A DNA stretch of 64,000 nt from Umbelopsis ramanniana AG (Eukaryota; Mucoromycota; Umbelopsidomycetes; Umbelopsidales; Umbelopsidaceae). The notes beneath the pieces were generated by a model, which was not told where the DNA came from, did not search any database, and saw only the letters and a program-made list of their open reading frames with translations. Positions 34,477 to 45,410 of the stretch are shown here, in pieces (within the stretch, counting starts at the first letter, position 1; every line of letters starts with the position of its first letter). A program made the position numbers and the translations under genes. The stretch is taken from assembly GCF_025399195.1 (NCBI RefSeq), contig NW_026252087.1, positions 186,001 to 250,000 on the forward strand. The letters run 5' to 3'.

Positions 34477-36369
34477 CTAAATCTGCTCAATGGACTTGCT
34501 GGAGGCAGAACCAGGAGAGGCATGGTTATAGCCGGCATCGGCAACCTTACCAACGATGACCTTGGTGTCCTTTGGAGGGATACCAGGAGATGCATGTCGG
34601 CCAATCTTGATACCGCCAGGAAGAGTCTTGTTCAAATTGCGAGGAGCTTCTGCGTCCAAGTTGACGTTCAAGCTGACAGCCTTTGATGTTTGGGAAGCTC
34701 TAGCGGGAATGACGTGGTTGTAGATGGGATTGCATTCTATTTTGACGTAATCGAACCAAGCATTGACTTCCTTGTATTGGTGCCATGGGATAGGGCCACC
34801 ACTCCAGCCGCTAATTGAAAAGTAAAAGTTACGGTTTAGCAGACCGCCGTGATACGAAGTATACATGTCTTATTCACTTACGAGTTTGCAAATCCAGCGT
34901 CCCAGATACCAAGTTCAATGCGGGAAGGCTCAGTGGGGAAGATGTAATTGGTACCGTCGAAGGTTTCATTCTTGTTTTGAACATGAACGATTTTACCATC
35001 GGTTCTCCAGATGATGGAGTCAGTATTCCATTCAGCACGATAGACATGGAAGTCGGCAGAGGTGTTATATTTAAGATCAACATAACCACCATGAGTGACA
35101 CCAGGAGGACCAGAGCCTTGTCTACGGTAGAAATAGTTGTATTCTTGAATGCTAGGTGGTTGGGTGTTGAAATAATGAGGGGCCCTAAAATGTTTGTATT
35201 AGTCTACTGAATGATGGCTACTAATAAATCAGTCAGATGGCGTTGGTGATTTAAATACTACTTACATCTCAATATCAATTTCGTCGCCATTTTCAGACAT
35301 GGTGTTGATTGATGTGCAAACACCGTTGACAGGGCTGGTCTTCATTCTGACCTCAATGGCACCGTATTGCATCTCGAAAGCCATGTCAAGGGTAGCAGCT
35401 ACACCTTCAGTCTTGGGCTTTCCATTTGCGTTGAACTCTGGTTGCATCATTCTGAGCTTCAACATACCGTTCTCAATCTGGTATGCACTCTTAGAACCGG
35501 AGAGATTGACCATGTCGACGTTGGTGGACGTAGGTGCCCAATCATCAGCTTCTTGGACAACGGTGTTGGTGAAATCTTCAGTGTATGAACGGCAAGTGGG
35601 CTTAGGATTCATGGGAGCAGGATTCATAGGACCGTATGAAGGAGTGCTGGACGAAAATAAATGTTAGAATCGATGGAGGGCAATATCGGGTACTTGGTGA
35701 AATTACCACTTACGCAGTGGTTGTGGTGCTTTTGCGTGTGGTGGTCGTGGACTTTTTGGTGGTAGTAGACTTTTTGGTGGTGGTAGAAGACTTCTTGGTG
35801 GTGGATGACTTCTTAGTGGTAGTAGAAGACTTCTTGGTGGTGGACGACTTCTTGGTGGTGGTAGAAGACTTCTTGGTGGTGGAAGACTTCTTAGTGGTGG
35901 TAGATGACTTCTTAGTGGTGGTGGATGTCTTCTTGGTGGTGGAAGTTTTCTTGGTAGTGGTAGTCTTCTTGGGAGGAATGTCACTGTTGAAATGAGTACG
36001 TTTAGTTGATCTGTTGCCTATAGTGAATCATCGTTCGATTGACATACCAAATGGTTCCATGTGGGTCGCTAACACATTTCAAAGTGCTCAAATTACAACA
36101 TGTAACGCCTGCGAATAAGACATCAGTATTGCTACAGGAGGTGAATCAAGCAGCAGCATCCATCCTTACCAGGACAATCTAAAAAAAAAGTGTCAGCAAT
36201 AATCCGGACTATTATATTTTTCCTAGTATAAACGAGACAGTGGCAATAACTTACCATTGTCGTTCTTGCAAGACGCTGCACGTTTTTCAAGGACTGGAGA
36301 AAATGGTGAAGCGGTGGCGGCGCTTATGAAGGTTGCTATAGCAAGCGCAGCAACGTACGATAGACGCAT
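34477..36369 (-). CDS. Secreted GH16 (Crh-like) cell-wall enzyme, copy B
   Basis: Seven exons: 36255-36369, 36170-36178 (9 nt), 36048-36108, 35714-35983, 35266-35646, 34882-35184 and 34477-34810; 490 aa. Same plan as copy A: signal peptide (MRLSYVAALAIATFISAATA) and a short propeptide ending in Lys-Arg. Then comes the Cys module (SCKNDNDCPGVTCCNLSTL) and a longer Ser/Thr/Lys linker. The catalytic domain has DEIDIE, MQYGAIEVRMK and FHVYRAEWNTD. After the catalytic domain it has a longer C-terminal tail containing two HASPG repeats. No GPI signal. Compared with copy A, two downstream introns are missing and one is at a new position, while the first five exon junctions are identical, so the pair arose by duplication followed by intron change. 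Confidence 0.92.
35714..35983 (-). repeat. Minisatellite-like linker repeats, GH16 copy B
   Basis: Exon 4 is built of repeated units coding KKSSTTT or KKSSTT, about 18-21 nt each. It is longer than in copy A (270 versus 192 nt). Confidence 0.8.
36170..36178 (-). other. 9-nt exon of GH16 copy B
   Basis: ATTGTCCTG on the minus strand between an A/T-rich ..TTTTTTAG acceptor and a GTAAGGATG donor; same position and phase as in copy A. Confidence 0.8.
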
Positions 36370-36974
36370 GGTTCGAAAGGAGTGGTATGGGTTAAGGCGA
36401 TGAGACGCAAACTATATCGAGAGCAAACAAAACGTTTTATTCATCTTTGTGCCAACTTGTGTTATATACCGGAGACAAGATCTGTCTGCGCTGATGAATG
36501 GACACGGTGTAGCGTAATAGTAATCCCCGTGTGGTACAATTCATATATTCGCATGTTCTCTTTCGTTGGGCCCATTATTAAGAAATTATATACATCTTGT
36601 ATCATGGCTAGTCAGTATAGTGAATGTAATTTATCAATTATCATCGAAAATGCCAGAAACATTTACCAAAACCTTCTAGTTTCAATCTTTAAATTACCTG
36701 GTTCTGGCATCTCTTAGAAATACGAGGTGTTGAGCATAAAAAAACCAAAAAAAAAAAAATTATATCATTCAAGCGGAGTGACTTGGACAACGGCAGTTAA
36801 ACCTTCTGATTCTTCTTTTTTTCATGATATCTACAACTGGTTGTAGTAGCAGATGCTCATGCATGAGTCTCGACCGTCAATCTCAAATATATTCACTTTC
36901 GTAAATGCACCAATAATTCATTCGGCTGAATCTTTTAGGCATTTTCAATAACTCAACCAAAAGAGCAAAAGTAG
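36370..36974. other. Spacer upstream of GH16 copy B
   Basis: Holds the copy B promoter. A-tract near 36748-36759. No coding sequence supported. Confidence 0.45.
36462..36468 (-). promoter_or_regulatory. TATA box of GH16 copy B
   Basis: TATATAA on the minus strand about 95 bp before the ATG at 36369. Confidence 0.5.
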
Positions 36975-37461
36975 CTAGATGCCCATTACGCAGATAGGTT
37001 TAGCCAAATTGAAGACAAAAATGGGGGAGCAGTAAAGTAGGGCTATACGGAGGTACTGAAAGCAGTACCGCTGGGATTGAGGTTCGTCAAAGAATAGCGT
37101 TCCACCAATTACGAAAGGTTCAAGTCCCGCTAAATTGGTATCACCCTCTCCATTTTGTAGCGTACCAGGCATGGCAGTATAGACGTTGAACTGCCGCATA
37201 AAGTTGGTAAGTAGACGATTGACGAGGCAAGAAAAGTCTTAGCATGGTTTCAAAAACGCTATGATCACATACTTCCCATAAGAACAATGGGAAATGTACG
37301 TAGTGGGATGGAGGTAAAAAGACCGGCACATGCCACGGTCGCATCAAAACCTGTAGGCTATTAAAAGAATTTATTTTTGAAACTTTTATTGCAAGCAGTA
37401 GGCGAGCGAACCTGTTGATTACCAAAGATGTTGCGGGATTTGCATGCAGATCTTTATCCAA
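36975..37461 (-). pseudogene. Possible orphan exons of an unidentified gene
   Basis: Two minus-strand segments read like real protein. The first, ending at about 37283, contains VLMRPWHVPVFLPPSHYVHF and then PLFLWE. The second (37187 down to the TAG at 36975) begins FNVYTAMPGTLQNGEGDTNL, then AGLEPFVIGGTLFFDEPQ. A GTATGT donor after PLFLWE and a GCGGCAG acceptor before FNVYT join them in phase, with an intron of about 95 nt. Upstream the frame is open to a TAA near 37470 with no ATG before VLM, and no convincing earlier exon is seen before the pyrimidine-rich region at 37.5-37.9 kb. It may be the 3' end of a decayed gene, or a short gene with an unseen first exon. Family not recognised. Confidence 0.35.
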
Positions 37462-37935
37462 GGTTATGGGAAAAGGTGTACCCGTTCGTTAGTGATACCA
37501 ATGCTTTCCTAAAATAGCCATTTCATGCGACAGTCAAGTTTGTGGCAATGGTTTTAATAAGTATAGGAAAAAAAAAAAGTAAGAGCAAAGGCATACGAGC
37601 GTATCGCAACAGGTAAATAAAACAATCCTTGCATGCAAATGACTGAGGATGGATAAGGTTGGGGCAAAAGGAATATAAGAAAAAAAAAGGAAAGAGGCAG
37701 AAGGTAGAACGTTGGTAGCGTAAAGTAGGTAAAAGGAGGATGTGGGGAATGGGAAAACCAAATAGCGCGACAGTATAAACAACAAACAGAGAGAGTTATA
37801 GAAGGAGTGGATGGAACATTTTCAAGAAGCAGACACATATAAGAAGATAAAATTCAAAGATTAATAGAAGAAAGAAAAAAAGCTTTTGGCAAGATGAGGG
37901 CTTCGTTATTTTGTTACAGGCCGTGCTGGGATCCA
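37462..37935. other. Pyrimidine-rich (minus) 3' flank of the NDT80-like gene
   Basis: On the minus strand this is a long C/T-rich stretch, probably the 3' UTR of the NDT80-like gene. Open frames in it are low complexity and not credible. Confidence 0.45.
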
Positions 37936-40200
37936 TCAAAGATTGTCAGCTTCCTCCATTCTACCCATCCTCATGTGCATAACATTCTTCCCGAGTTCAT
38001 TTGCACGATGTTGGTCAGGCAAGTCTGATTTCTTATCATTGGGTTCTTGCCCATCACCATTGTATGTATCAGGTTTACGTGGCTCAGCCTGCTGTTCACC
38101 CGTGTGGCCATACTCTGGTCTACGATCGTCATGATGTCGATATTGATCATTTTCAGGATGGTAGCCATGTGGACCTTGCTGACCTGGATGGCCTTGCCAT
38201 TGAAAGTCATTGTAATTATGTCCAGGATAAGTGGGTGTCATAGGATGGGAAGGATGAATGGAGGGTAGGTTAGGTGCCGGACCTAAATCAATCTTCACAT
38301 CAGATCGAGTAGGTGTAAACGCTGATGGCCCTGACGTAGATGGTGAAGGTAAGTGGGGAGGACCGCCATAATAAGGCTCTGGATGATGAGCGGTAGGATG
38401 ATGAACATGTTCATGCGGTGAACTGGGTTGCGGATATCCATTCAAACCTCTTGATCTCTGCCATGCTTCATGCTCATGCTGAGGGGCGCCATGCATACTG
38501 ACTCCATGGGGCGGTGGAAGATGAGATGGGTGATGATGGTACGATGGATGTGCAAGCTTGTGCTGACCATTCTCGCCACCACCCTCTGCAAATTCACCGG
38601 AATATAAATCTGGCGATGACGACTCTGACGATGAAGGATCGGAAATGCTAGGTACAATATAAGGATTTTGGGGAGGGCCATAATGTGGATGAGGAGGATA
38701 ATGTGAATTGGGGCCATTAGGGCTGTTGATCATCATCGGACTATATGGTTGCGGTGGATATGGGTGATAATTAGGATAAGAATAAGGTGCTGAAGCATAA
38801 TCGCCAGTAGGTGGTTGCATAACGGCCGGTGATGGCATGGCATGCTCTCGACTATAATGGGCATTTCGCCCGGCCTCATCATCCATTCCTGAAGGTGAGA
38901 CGACCATAGGGTTATACCGATCGGTGCTGTCTGCATAATGACCAGGGCTACGTCCCCGAACAACAAGATGGGCTGATTGACTGGAAGCAACCTTAATCTG
39001 TTCGTTATTGGTGAGACAGGCAAAAAGATCGATAACAATGACATAATATTGCTGAGCTGCACGGCGTTTTCCATTGTTTGCTGTTGCGGTCTTGAACTGA
39101 ACTCGCTCATAAGTGATGATATTAAGACCTGAGCCCACCGAACTCAATCTCAGATCGCCACCTGGCTTGATAGGTCTACAAGGCGGAGTAATCTGCGGAC
39201 CTTTATCACGTTTTGGGGTATGCTGGATAAGATCGATAACTTTGTCACTGTTGGACACCTTTGCGCTGATCCCGATATTAAAATGTTTGATAGGGTAGAA
39301 GTTATCATTGATCTGGACCAAGCAAGGCAACTCATGATCGTTGTAAATGTGACTGAGACCATCGATAGCAAATACACTACTAACTTGAAAGTAGTTGCGA
39401 CGATAACATGTCCAATCGTTGTCAGCTAAGAAAAATCCACGATCGATTTTCGAGGAAAGTCTTGGAGTGAGACTAAAATGAAGGAACGAACGAACGTATT
39501 AGAATGAGACTTTTTACACGTTGGGGGTTTTTTTTGAACTTGCAGACTTACACGGTGGTTCTATCAGTGGCATACAGATTGCCAAATGTTTTAGTAGGGC
39601 TAAAGTAAGGACCTGCCTCAGGCTGATAAATTGAGTCATTGCGTCTTTTTCGGATGGGGCCAGCCGCATAAGGCGAATTAGGAGGATATTGGGGTGGATA
39701 TTGCATACTATCCTTACGTTGATCATGATTTGGAGATTGAGACAATGGTGAACCCGGCCGAGGCGTTGAGGGTTGAGAGCTGTGAAAGAAAAGAATCAAT
39801 ACTCCGTTATGTCCTTCGGTTGTACCCCTTTCTTAATGTAAAGTTTGTCTTACCCTGGGTGTTGTCTTATGGCATCAGACTGCTCAGGTGGTCCGGGAGG
39901 TAGGTAAGGACTATGCTCCGGTGGAGGGTGATTAAAGTTATGTGAAGATCTACAGAAGATATAAAGTTAATCTCAAGTTTGTGTTTCAATTTAAACGCCT
40001 TGTGAAGCGAAGCATAAATGAACGTTCAGGGGAAGTAAAGCAAAAAAACTTGTGACGTACATCGCGTGAGGGTGGTCTTGAACGTAGGACGGCATATAAC
40101 CATTTGGGTGAGGTCGCATGGATTGATGGTATTGACGTTCGTCCTGTTGAGCGGGCGAACTGTTATTCTCAACCGACCATTCTTTGTCCTGGACGCTCAT
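37936..40200 (-). CDS. NDT80/PhoG-type transcription factor, 666 aa
   Basis: Four exons: 40061-40200, 39854-39949, 39552-39779 and 37936-39472. An N-terminal Pro/Gln/His-rich part precedes the DNA-binding domain at about residues 155-350. That domain shows IDRGFFLADNDWTCYRRNYF, then FKTATANNGKRRAAQQYY, and the signature LVVRGRSPGHY. NDT80-family factors bind promoter elements through this Ig-like fold and control meiosis, nutrient or drug responses depending on species; the target set here is unknown. The C-terminal ~300 residues are very rich in Pro, His, Tyr, Ser and Gln, a typical disordered activation or interaction region. The exon 3-4 join was fixed by the family block LTPRLSSKIDRGFF. 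Confidence 0.93.
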
Positions 40201-41068
40201 CGAGGATGAACCGAGATGATGAGGGGTAGATTTGGGGACCGAGTGGTTTTACAAAAAAAAAAAAGTGGTTCAGGGGCAGGAACACGAACACACAAGCTAC
40301 TCCAGTCAAGTCGATATCGCTGAAACTAACAAGACACGCGAAGTTCCGAGAAGGTCTGAATCAATGCTGTTCAGATGATGAAGAGAAAGAGCAGAGCTTT
40401 AAGTTGTTGTTATTTTTTCCTGTTCAGCCCCCCAATAGAGTTCGTTTGGCTCCTTACCAAATGAGCGACGCAACGGGGCAGGCGGCGCTTCAATTCCCGG
40501 TGTTCATCCATGATGAATTGCCCCACCTGTAAAATTATTTGTCACAGCAAACCAACATGATTGAATTGATGGAAGCAGTAGAAACATTGTATTTGAATTT
40601 AATACAGGCGCATAGATCAACCGAGTATTCTAAAAAAAAAAGGTGATGCCATAGTACTTTGACGACGCCAATCTAGCAATTACTGTTTATACCCAAATTT
40701 TTTTTCTGTTCTCCGTCTCAATATTTCAATAAGATTGTTTAGCCAATCGCTGCACGTTTTTCTACGGATGGCACTGAAAATAAGTTTTGTCGGTTTTTAC
40801 TTTTTTTTTTTTTTTCGCGCTGGCCCTCCTTATCCACAATAAATTTCAATGGCAATTAGTGGTTGAACAATTTGCTCTATTTATATATGAAGCAATTTAT
40901 TACAATGAAACCTGCGTTTTAAAACCAAGACTTGAAAGATATTGGTTCACAAAATTTCGTCGATCGAAGCATGTGTGCTACAGGGTTCATTAGATGGCAA
41001 TGAGAGTGTGTGTGCGTTGAGCCAACATTTTGACACACGTCGCACACAATGCTTAAACAAAACATATC
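40201..41068. other. Spacer: NDT80-like promoter and 3' flank of GAR-domain gene
   Basis: A/T tracts (40253-40265, 40800-40816). No TATA or gene recognised. Confidence 0.4.
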
Positions 41069-44000
41069 CTAATTTTGTAGAAGGTTGACCCGACTTGATC
41101 GTGGCACCGTGCGTTCATCTTGAGCTCGCTTCATCTTGACCTCAATACCGTTTCCAACAATAAATCTATCACCGTTCTTGATTCCTCGTTCAGGAGTGTG
41201 TGTTTTGATGACCCTTCCAAGCGGTGCATTATTACGATGGGTTCGAATGAACCCTTCTCGAAGTCCTTCATCTTCCGTAAAACTCCTTTCGCGCGGTATG
41301 AAATTCTCTTCCAAAAGTGCATGATCGCGCAGAAACTGAGTTAATTCCGCCCAGCCTCCGCCAACCCTCACCATGACCATACTGCTCTTGAGGATACGGC
41401 AGTACGCGAGCTTGGGCTGTGACTCTCCAAACCAATACCTTCCAACTTCACCAGGAACGGCTTTGACACAGATTCGATAGGGTGACTCGTTGATGATTCG
41501 ACCCAGCTCAACGTCAAGAACGTTGGCTGGATCAGGTATATATATCTGCCTTGCTGATTTGGGACCAGATCGACTTGAAACACTCGGTCTGCTACGAGTG
41601 CTACTGCTTCTGCTTGAGACCACAGCGGACCTGGATGCTACCAGATGGTCATTGAATGTTCCGAGATTAGACGTCTTTCGACTCGGTAAGGATATCTTTC
41701 TTGCCCGCATTTCCAATTGGTTGGGGTGCGACAGTTTTCTTGCACGTGAATTCATGTGTTCTCCACACCCACGCATTTTGGCTAATTGCGCCTCAAATTT
41801 GCTTATCAGTCGCCGCAGTTCACAATGCTTTTGCTGTAGCTTGGTGAGGGTTGCTTCACCTAGTCCCTCATACGCTTTGCTAAGGTTTCGGAATGCAAAA
41901 TTCGTCGATGCTATATTGGTTTGAATTAGTTCGCGAAAGATTTGTTCGGCGGAGTCAGTCGATGCACATCGGCCGTCTAATAATTTTTCGGATTGTGCGC
42001 TACCGTCCAACTGGAGGATGCATTGTTCCAATTTTTCCTTGCTTGCGTTCCACCGTGCCTCCCAAATTTGTCTTAAATGCATTGCCAGCGTTGTGCTCAC
42101 TAATTTATGATAAGCTAGTCCTAATCTTTTTGCCATGGAAGAAACTCTGGATGATCGCAAATTGAGTGCATCGTAGCTGCCGTTCGTTCCATCATGCTGG
42201 AGCAATTTTGTTGCTAGATCGAGTAGGTTTTTACTTAAACCCTGTGCCAAGTCGGATAGTGTTTGTACCTCTGATTGCACAGAGAGACATTGCACCAAAG
42301 CCAGCGTTGAATTGACATCTTGTGGCACAGGTTCATCTGCCAAAGCGTAATCTGAGCTCCTGGCTAAAATTTTCGTGTGACAGTCTTGGTAGCGCTGTTG
42401 CAAGCAAACCTGATCTTGCAATAAAGAACCTAGCTCTGTGAAGTGGCTACCGTTGTCTATGATAGTCTTCAACTTTTTGCACAGAGTGTCTTGAAGTTGG
42501 TTGATATACTGACGTACTTGTCGGTTGGAATCCATCAGATCTAGTATATATGCGTGTGGTAGTATTGAGTGCTGCTGACAGTCAGGGTACAAGGCATCAT
42601 CAATACATTGCTGATCGAAATATTGTATTTTGCTCTTCATCTCCTCAACATCTATGTCAAAACACGCCATTTCCTCATACCGATCATTGTCGTTTGACAT
42701 GGCGCACTGTAGCTTTGTATACAGTTCATCAAGCTGTGCCATGAAAAGATTGTAGGTACTTTCCAGTGCTTGTACACGATATCGCTGGTTCAGTCTATCG
42801 ATCTGAATGCTGGAGGTCAAGGAGAGGAGCTCTACCATATTTACCAGATTTGCGTGTCGATCGCCAGCATCACTGAGTATGATTGCGAGTTCTTCATCTG
42901 TCCTACAGGACGTACTTTGGCCACTGTACACTGTAATGAAAGCGTCGAATGCAAGTTTCTCTTCCAGTAATTTGTCCTCCATCGATCCAAGTACGTAAGC
43001 AAGGTTTATATCAGCCATATCCATTGTTTTGTTCTCAGTTTGCCACGCCATTTGGATGATGTTGGGTAGCTCTTCCATCATCTTTTCTAACACCACAGCA
43101 CATTCTTCATATCGAGCTTCCCAAGCAGCCCTAGTCATCATCATATTGACCAGCTCTCGGCGCTTGCTTTGTATTTTCCCAAGCCTATCCATTAATGCCA
43201 TGACGAGGTTTTTTTGTGCATTGTATGATGCTTTGCCTTCTTCACATGATTGTAACAGGTTGAGCTGAGGAGGTGAACAGATTACAACTGTTTGCTTGGC
43301 CAAACTACGTTGATACTGTAGATCACTGATGATGTCGTTTAATTCTTGAATGGACATTCTTGCCTTAGGATTGATTGGGGAGTCCTCAAGCGAAGCTATG
43401 CGAGATTGGAGCAGTCGTATTTGCCGTCCAGCGGTTACTTTCATTTGCTCCATCGCATGCTGCAGTTCTCTATTATGCCGGTGATCATCCATAAGGTTTC
43501 TCAAATCCTCCAGTATGCTCATCAGGGTCATCTGCATTGTTCCTATACCAGAACGTACATGTTGGTTGGCATGTTTGTTTCTACGAACTTCGCTGCTAAT
43601 GGTGCTTTCAGGATAGTGGATGGATGTATGACCACTGATACCAACAGTGACGACCATTTTGCAGAGTTCATCTAACTGGGCGATTGAGTGATGCTCAGTA
43701 CTCGTCGTCTTGAAGGTGCGAAGGGTGCTCTGTATTTCGGTCACGTCTGTCTGAAGTTTGGAAACTTGCTGATATTGTTGCAAAATATAGCTAGTAAATT
43801 GTAGTCTACTCTGTAAATTTGTAAATAGTGACACTAGGATTTGTTGGCTTTCGTGCATGCGATTAGGAAGTTTGAACATGGCCGTTATCAATGTTTCTTC
43901 GAACTGTAAGATGGCGTCTGCGACTTCGCTTAATTTCATATCCTGTAGTGCTGATTCTATTCTTCCCTTCTGTACTAGCATCTTCGCAGAGTGTTGGTCA

Positions 44001-45410
44001 TTATCAGTGTCATTTAAGTGACTGGCCCAAGTACTGCGCATCTCAAAAAGCTCGTCGATGAGACCGTTTGTACACGCCATTTTTGCCATAGTATCATTGT
44101 AAAGGCCTTCCCATCGTTTGCATTGTGCTAGTACTTGGACACGCTGACAAATTCGTTCAAATCGGGGCTCAACGTCCATAATCTGAATTTGTGACTCCCT
44201 CAGTCGAGATAGCAACTGTGCTTTTGACCCACAGTGTTCGTCCTGCACACATATTAGTCTTGCGGATTCAACAGAGGATTTGATGCCATGTAAATGGGTT
44301 TCCAAATGCGCTAGTCTATCCAAGGTAGCAGAGTCCAAGTTGGCAGTTGCGAGATTGGACCATGAATTCTGTAGTACATGTTCGAACATGTCGCATTCCT
44401 GCACCCAACCATTTATACCTTCTTCCAAAGCCAAAACGAGTATTTCGTATTTGTCACCATTAGTATTGTTACTATTGCATGTGTTATTCTAAAGGTGTTT
44501 AAACACATTTGTGAGATATATGTACTGTTACTTCTGCCTTGACAGAAAGCTCAAATTTTACCTGCGGCTGTGATGTATAGTCTTTCCTTCTGAGATCCTC
44601 GCATGTCACAGTACGATCGGTATAGCAAGTATTGGGACACCGAACCAAATGAAGGTGTCGCCGAGAACTGTCAAATTGCTGTCGTAGTTCAATTACACTG
44701 GACTGAAATGATGAGTAGTTGATTTTGGCGTTGTTCACGGTTTGAGTCAATTTATCACAAATCGTAGCCATAAGTTGCGTCCTATGGAACAAAGACATGT
44801 CCTTTAAGCCTTCCTGAATTTTTGGGATCTCACTGCAGAGCCACTGATTGATTAAATCTATTGAGATCATCAATTGCTGGAAAGCCGCCATGTCGCTATG
44901 CTGCTGATCGTTGTCAGGTAGGGAAGAAGTAAGTGGTGCCGCGCTTGGCATGATTCCTAGTTGCTGTATCATCCGAGACAGACGTGATGCACAAATTGCT
45001 GAGATTGATCCATCGTTATCCCATGTGATGGAAGGCAAATGTAGAGACGCAGCAAACTCCAAGTGATCTAATATGCCCATCAACAATTCTTCCATAGCAT
45101 GGAATGTGCTAAGTGTCTCAGTTTGATCTGGTGTTTGCATTCTAGGCACTTGATCATTTACTTCCATTGTGTTGCGTAATGAATGGCCGATGCTCAGATA
45201 CACTTGCTCATTCTCTTGTTCGTAGGTTGGTTTGCACTTGATAGCCTGTGTGGTAACTGGATCGCATCGACCATCCTCGCTGCCGTTTGAAAAAATTGGC
45301 TTATTGAAGACGAGAGGAGATTTGGGCGTGAGGATTGCGTTCATGATGACCAGACTTCTATCCAAATGGCCGTCGGTCGTGCCCAGCTCGGCGCTTGTGT
45401 TTGGGAGCAT
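41069..45410 (-). CDS. Large Gas2-related (GAR) domain protein, about 1422 aa
   Basis: Two exons: 44562-45410 and 41069-44488, joined in phase 0. Nearly all of the protein is helical, with spaced Trp and Leu residues resembling spectrin-type or Kar9-like bundles. A GAR domain lies near residues 1270-1345: GRIINESPYRICVKAVPGEV, GRYWFGESQPKLAYCRIL and SSMVMVRVGGGWAELTQFL. A Ser/Arg-rich basic stretch precedes it (SSRSSSTRSRPSVSSRS). GAR domains bind microtubules in metazoan Gas2/spectraplakins; here no actin-binding calponin-homology domain is seen, so a microtubule-associated linker role is inferred. The ATG at 45410 is a conservative start: the frame is open for about 20 further codons upstream (to near 45475) with protein-like sequence, so an upstream exon may exist. 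Confidence 0.82.

Noticed and set aside
37117-37127. GGTTCAAGTCC, like a tRNA B box
   Set aside because: The flanking bases do not form a 5-bp T stem, no A box or acceptor stem fits around it, and it lies inside the possible orphan exon on the other strand.
37534-37838. Minus-strand Phe/Ser/Pro-rich frames
   Set aside because: They translate a pyrimidine-rich 3' flank; low complexity and overlapping in two frames.
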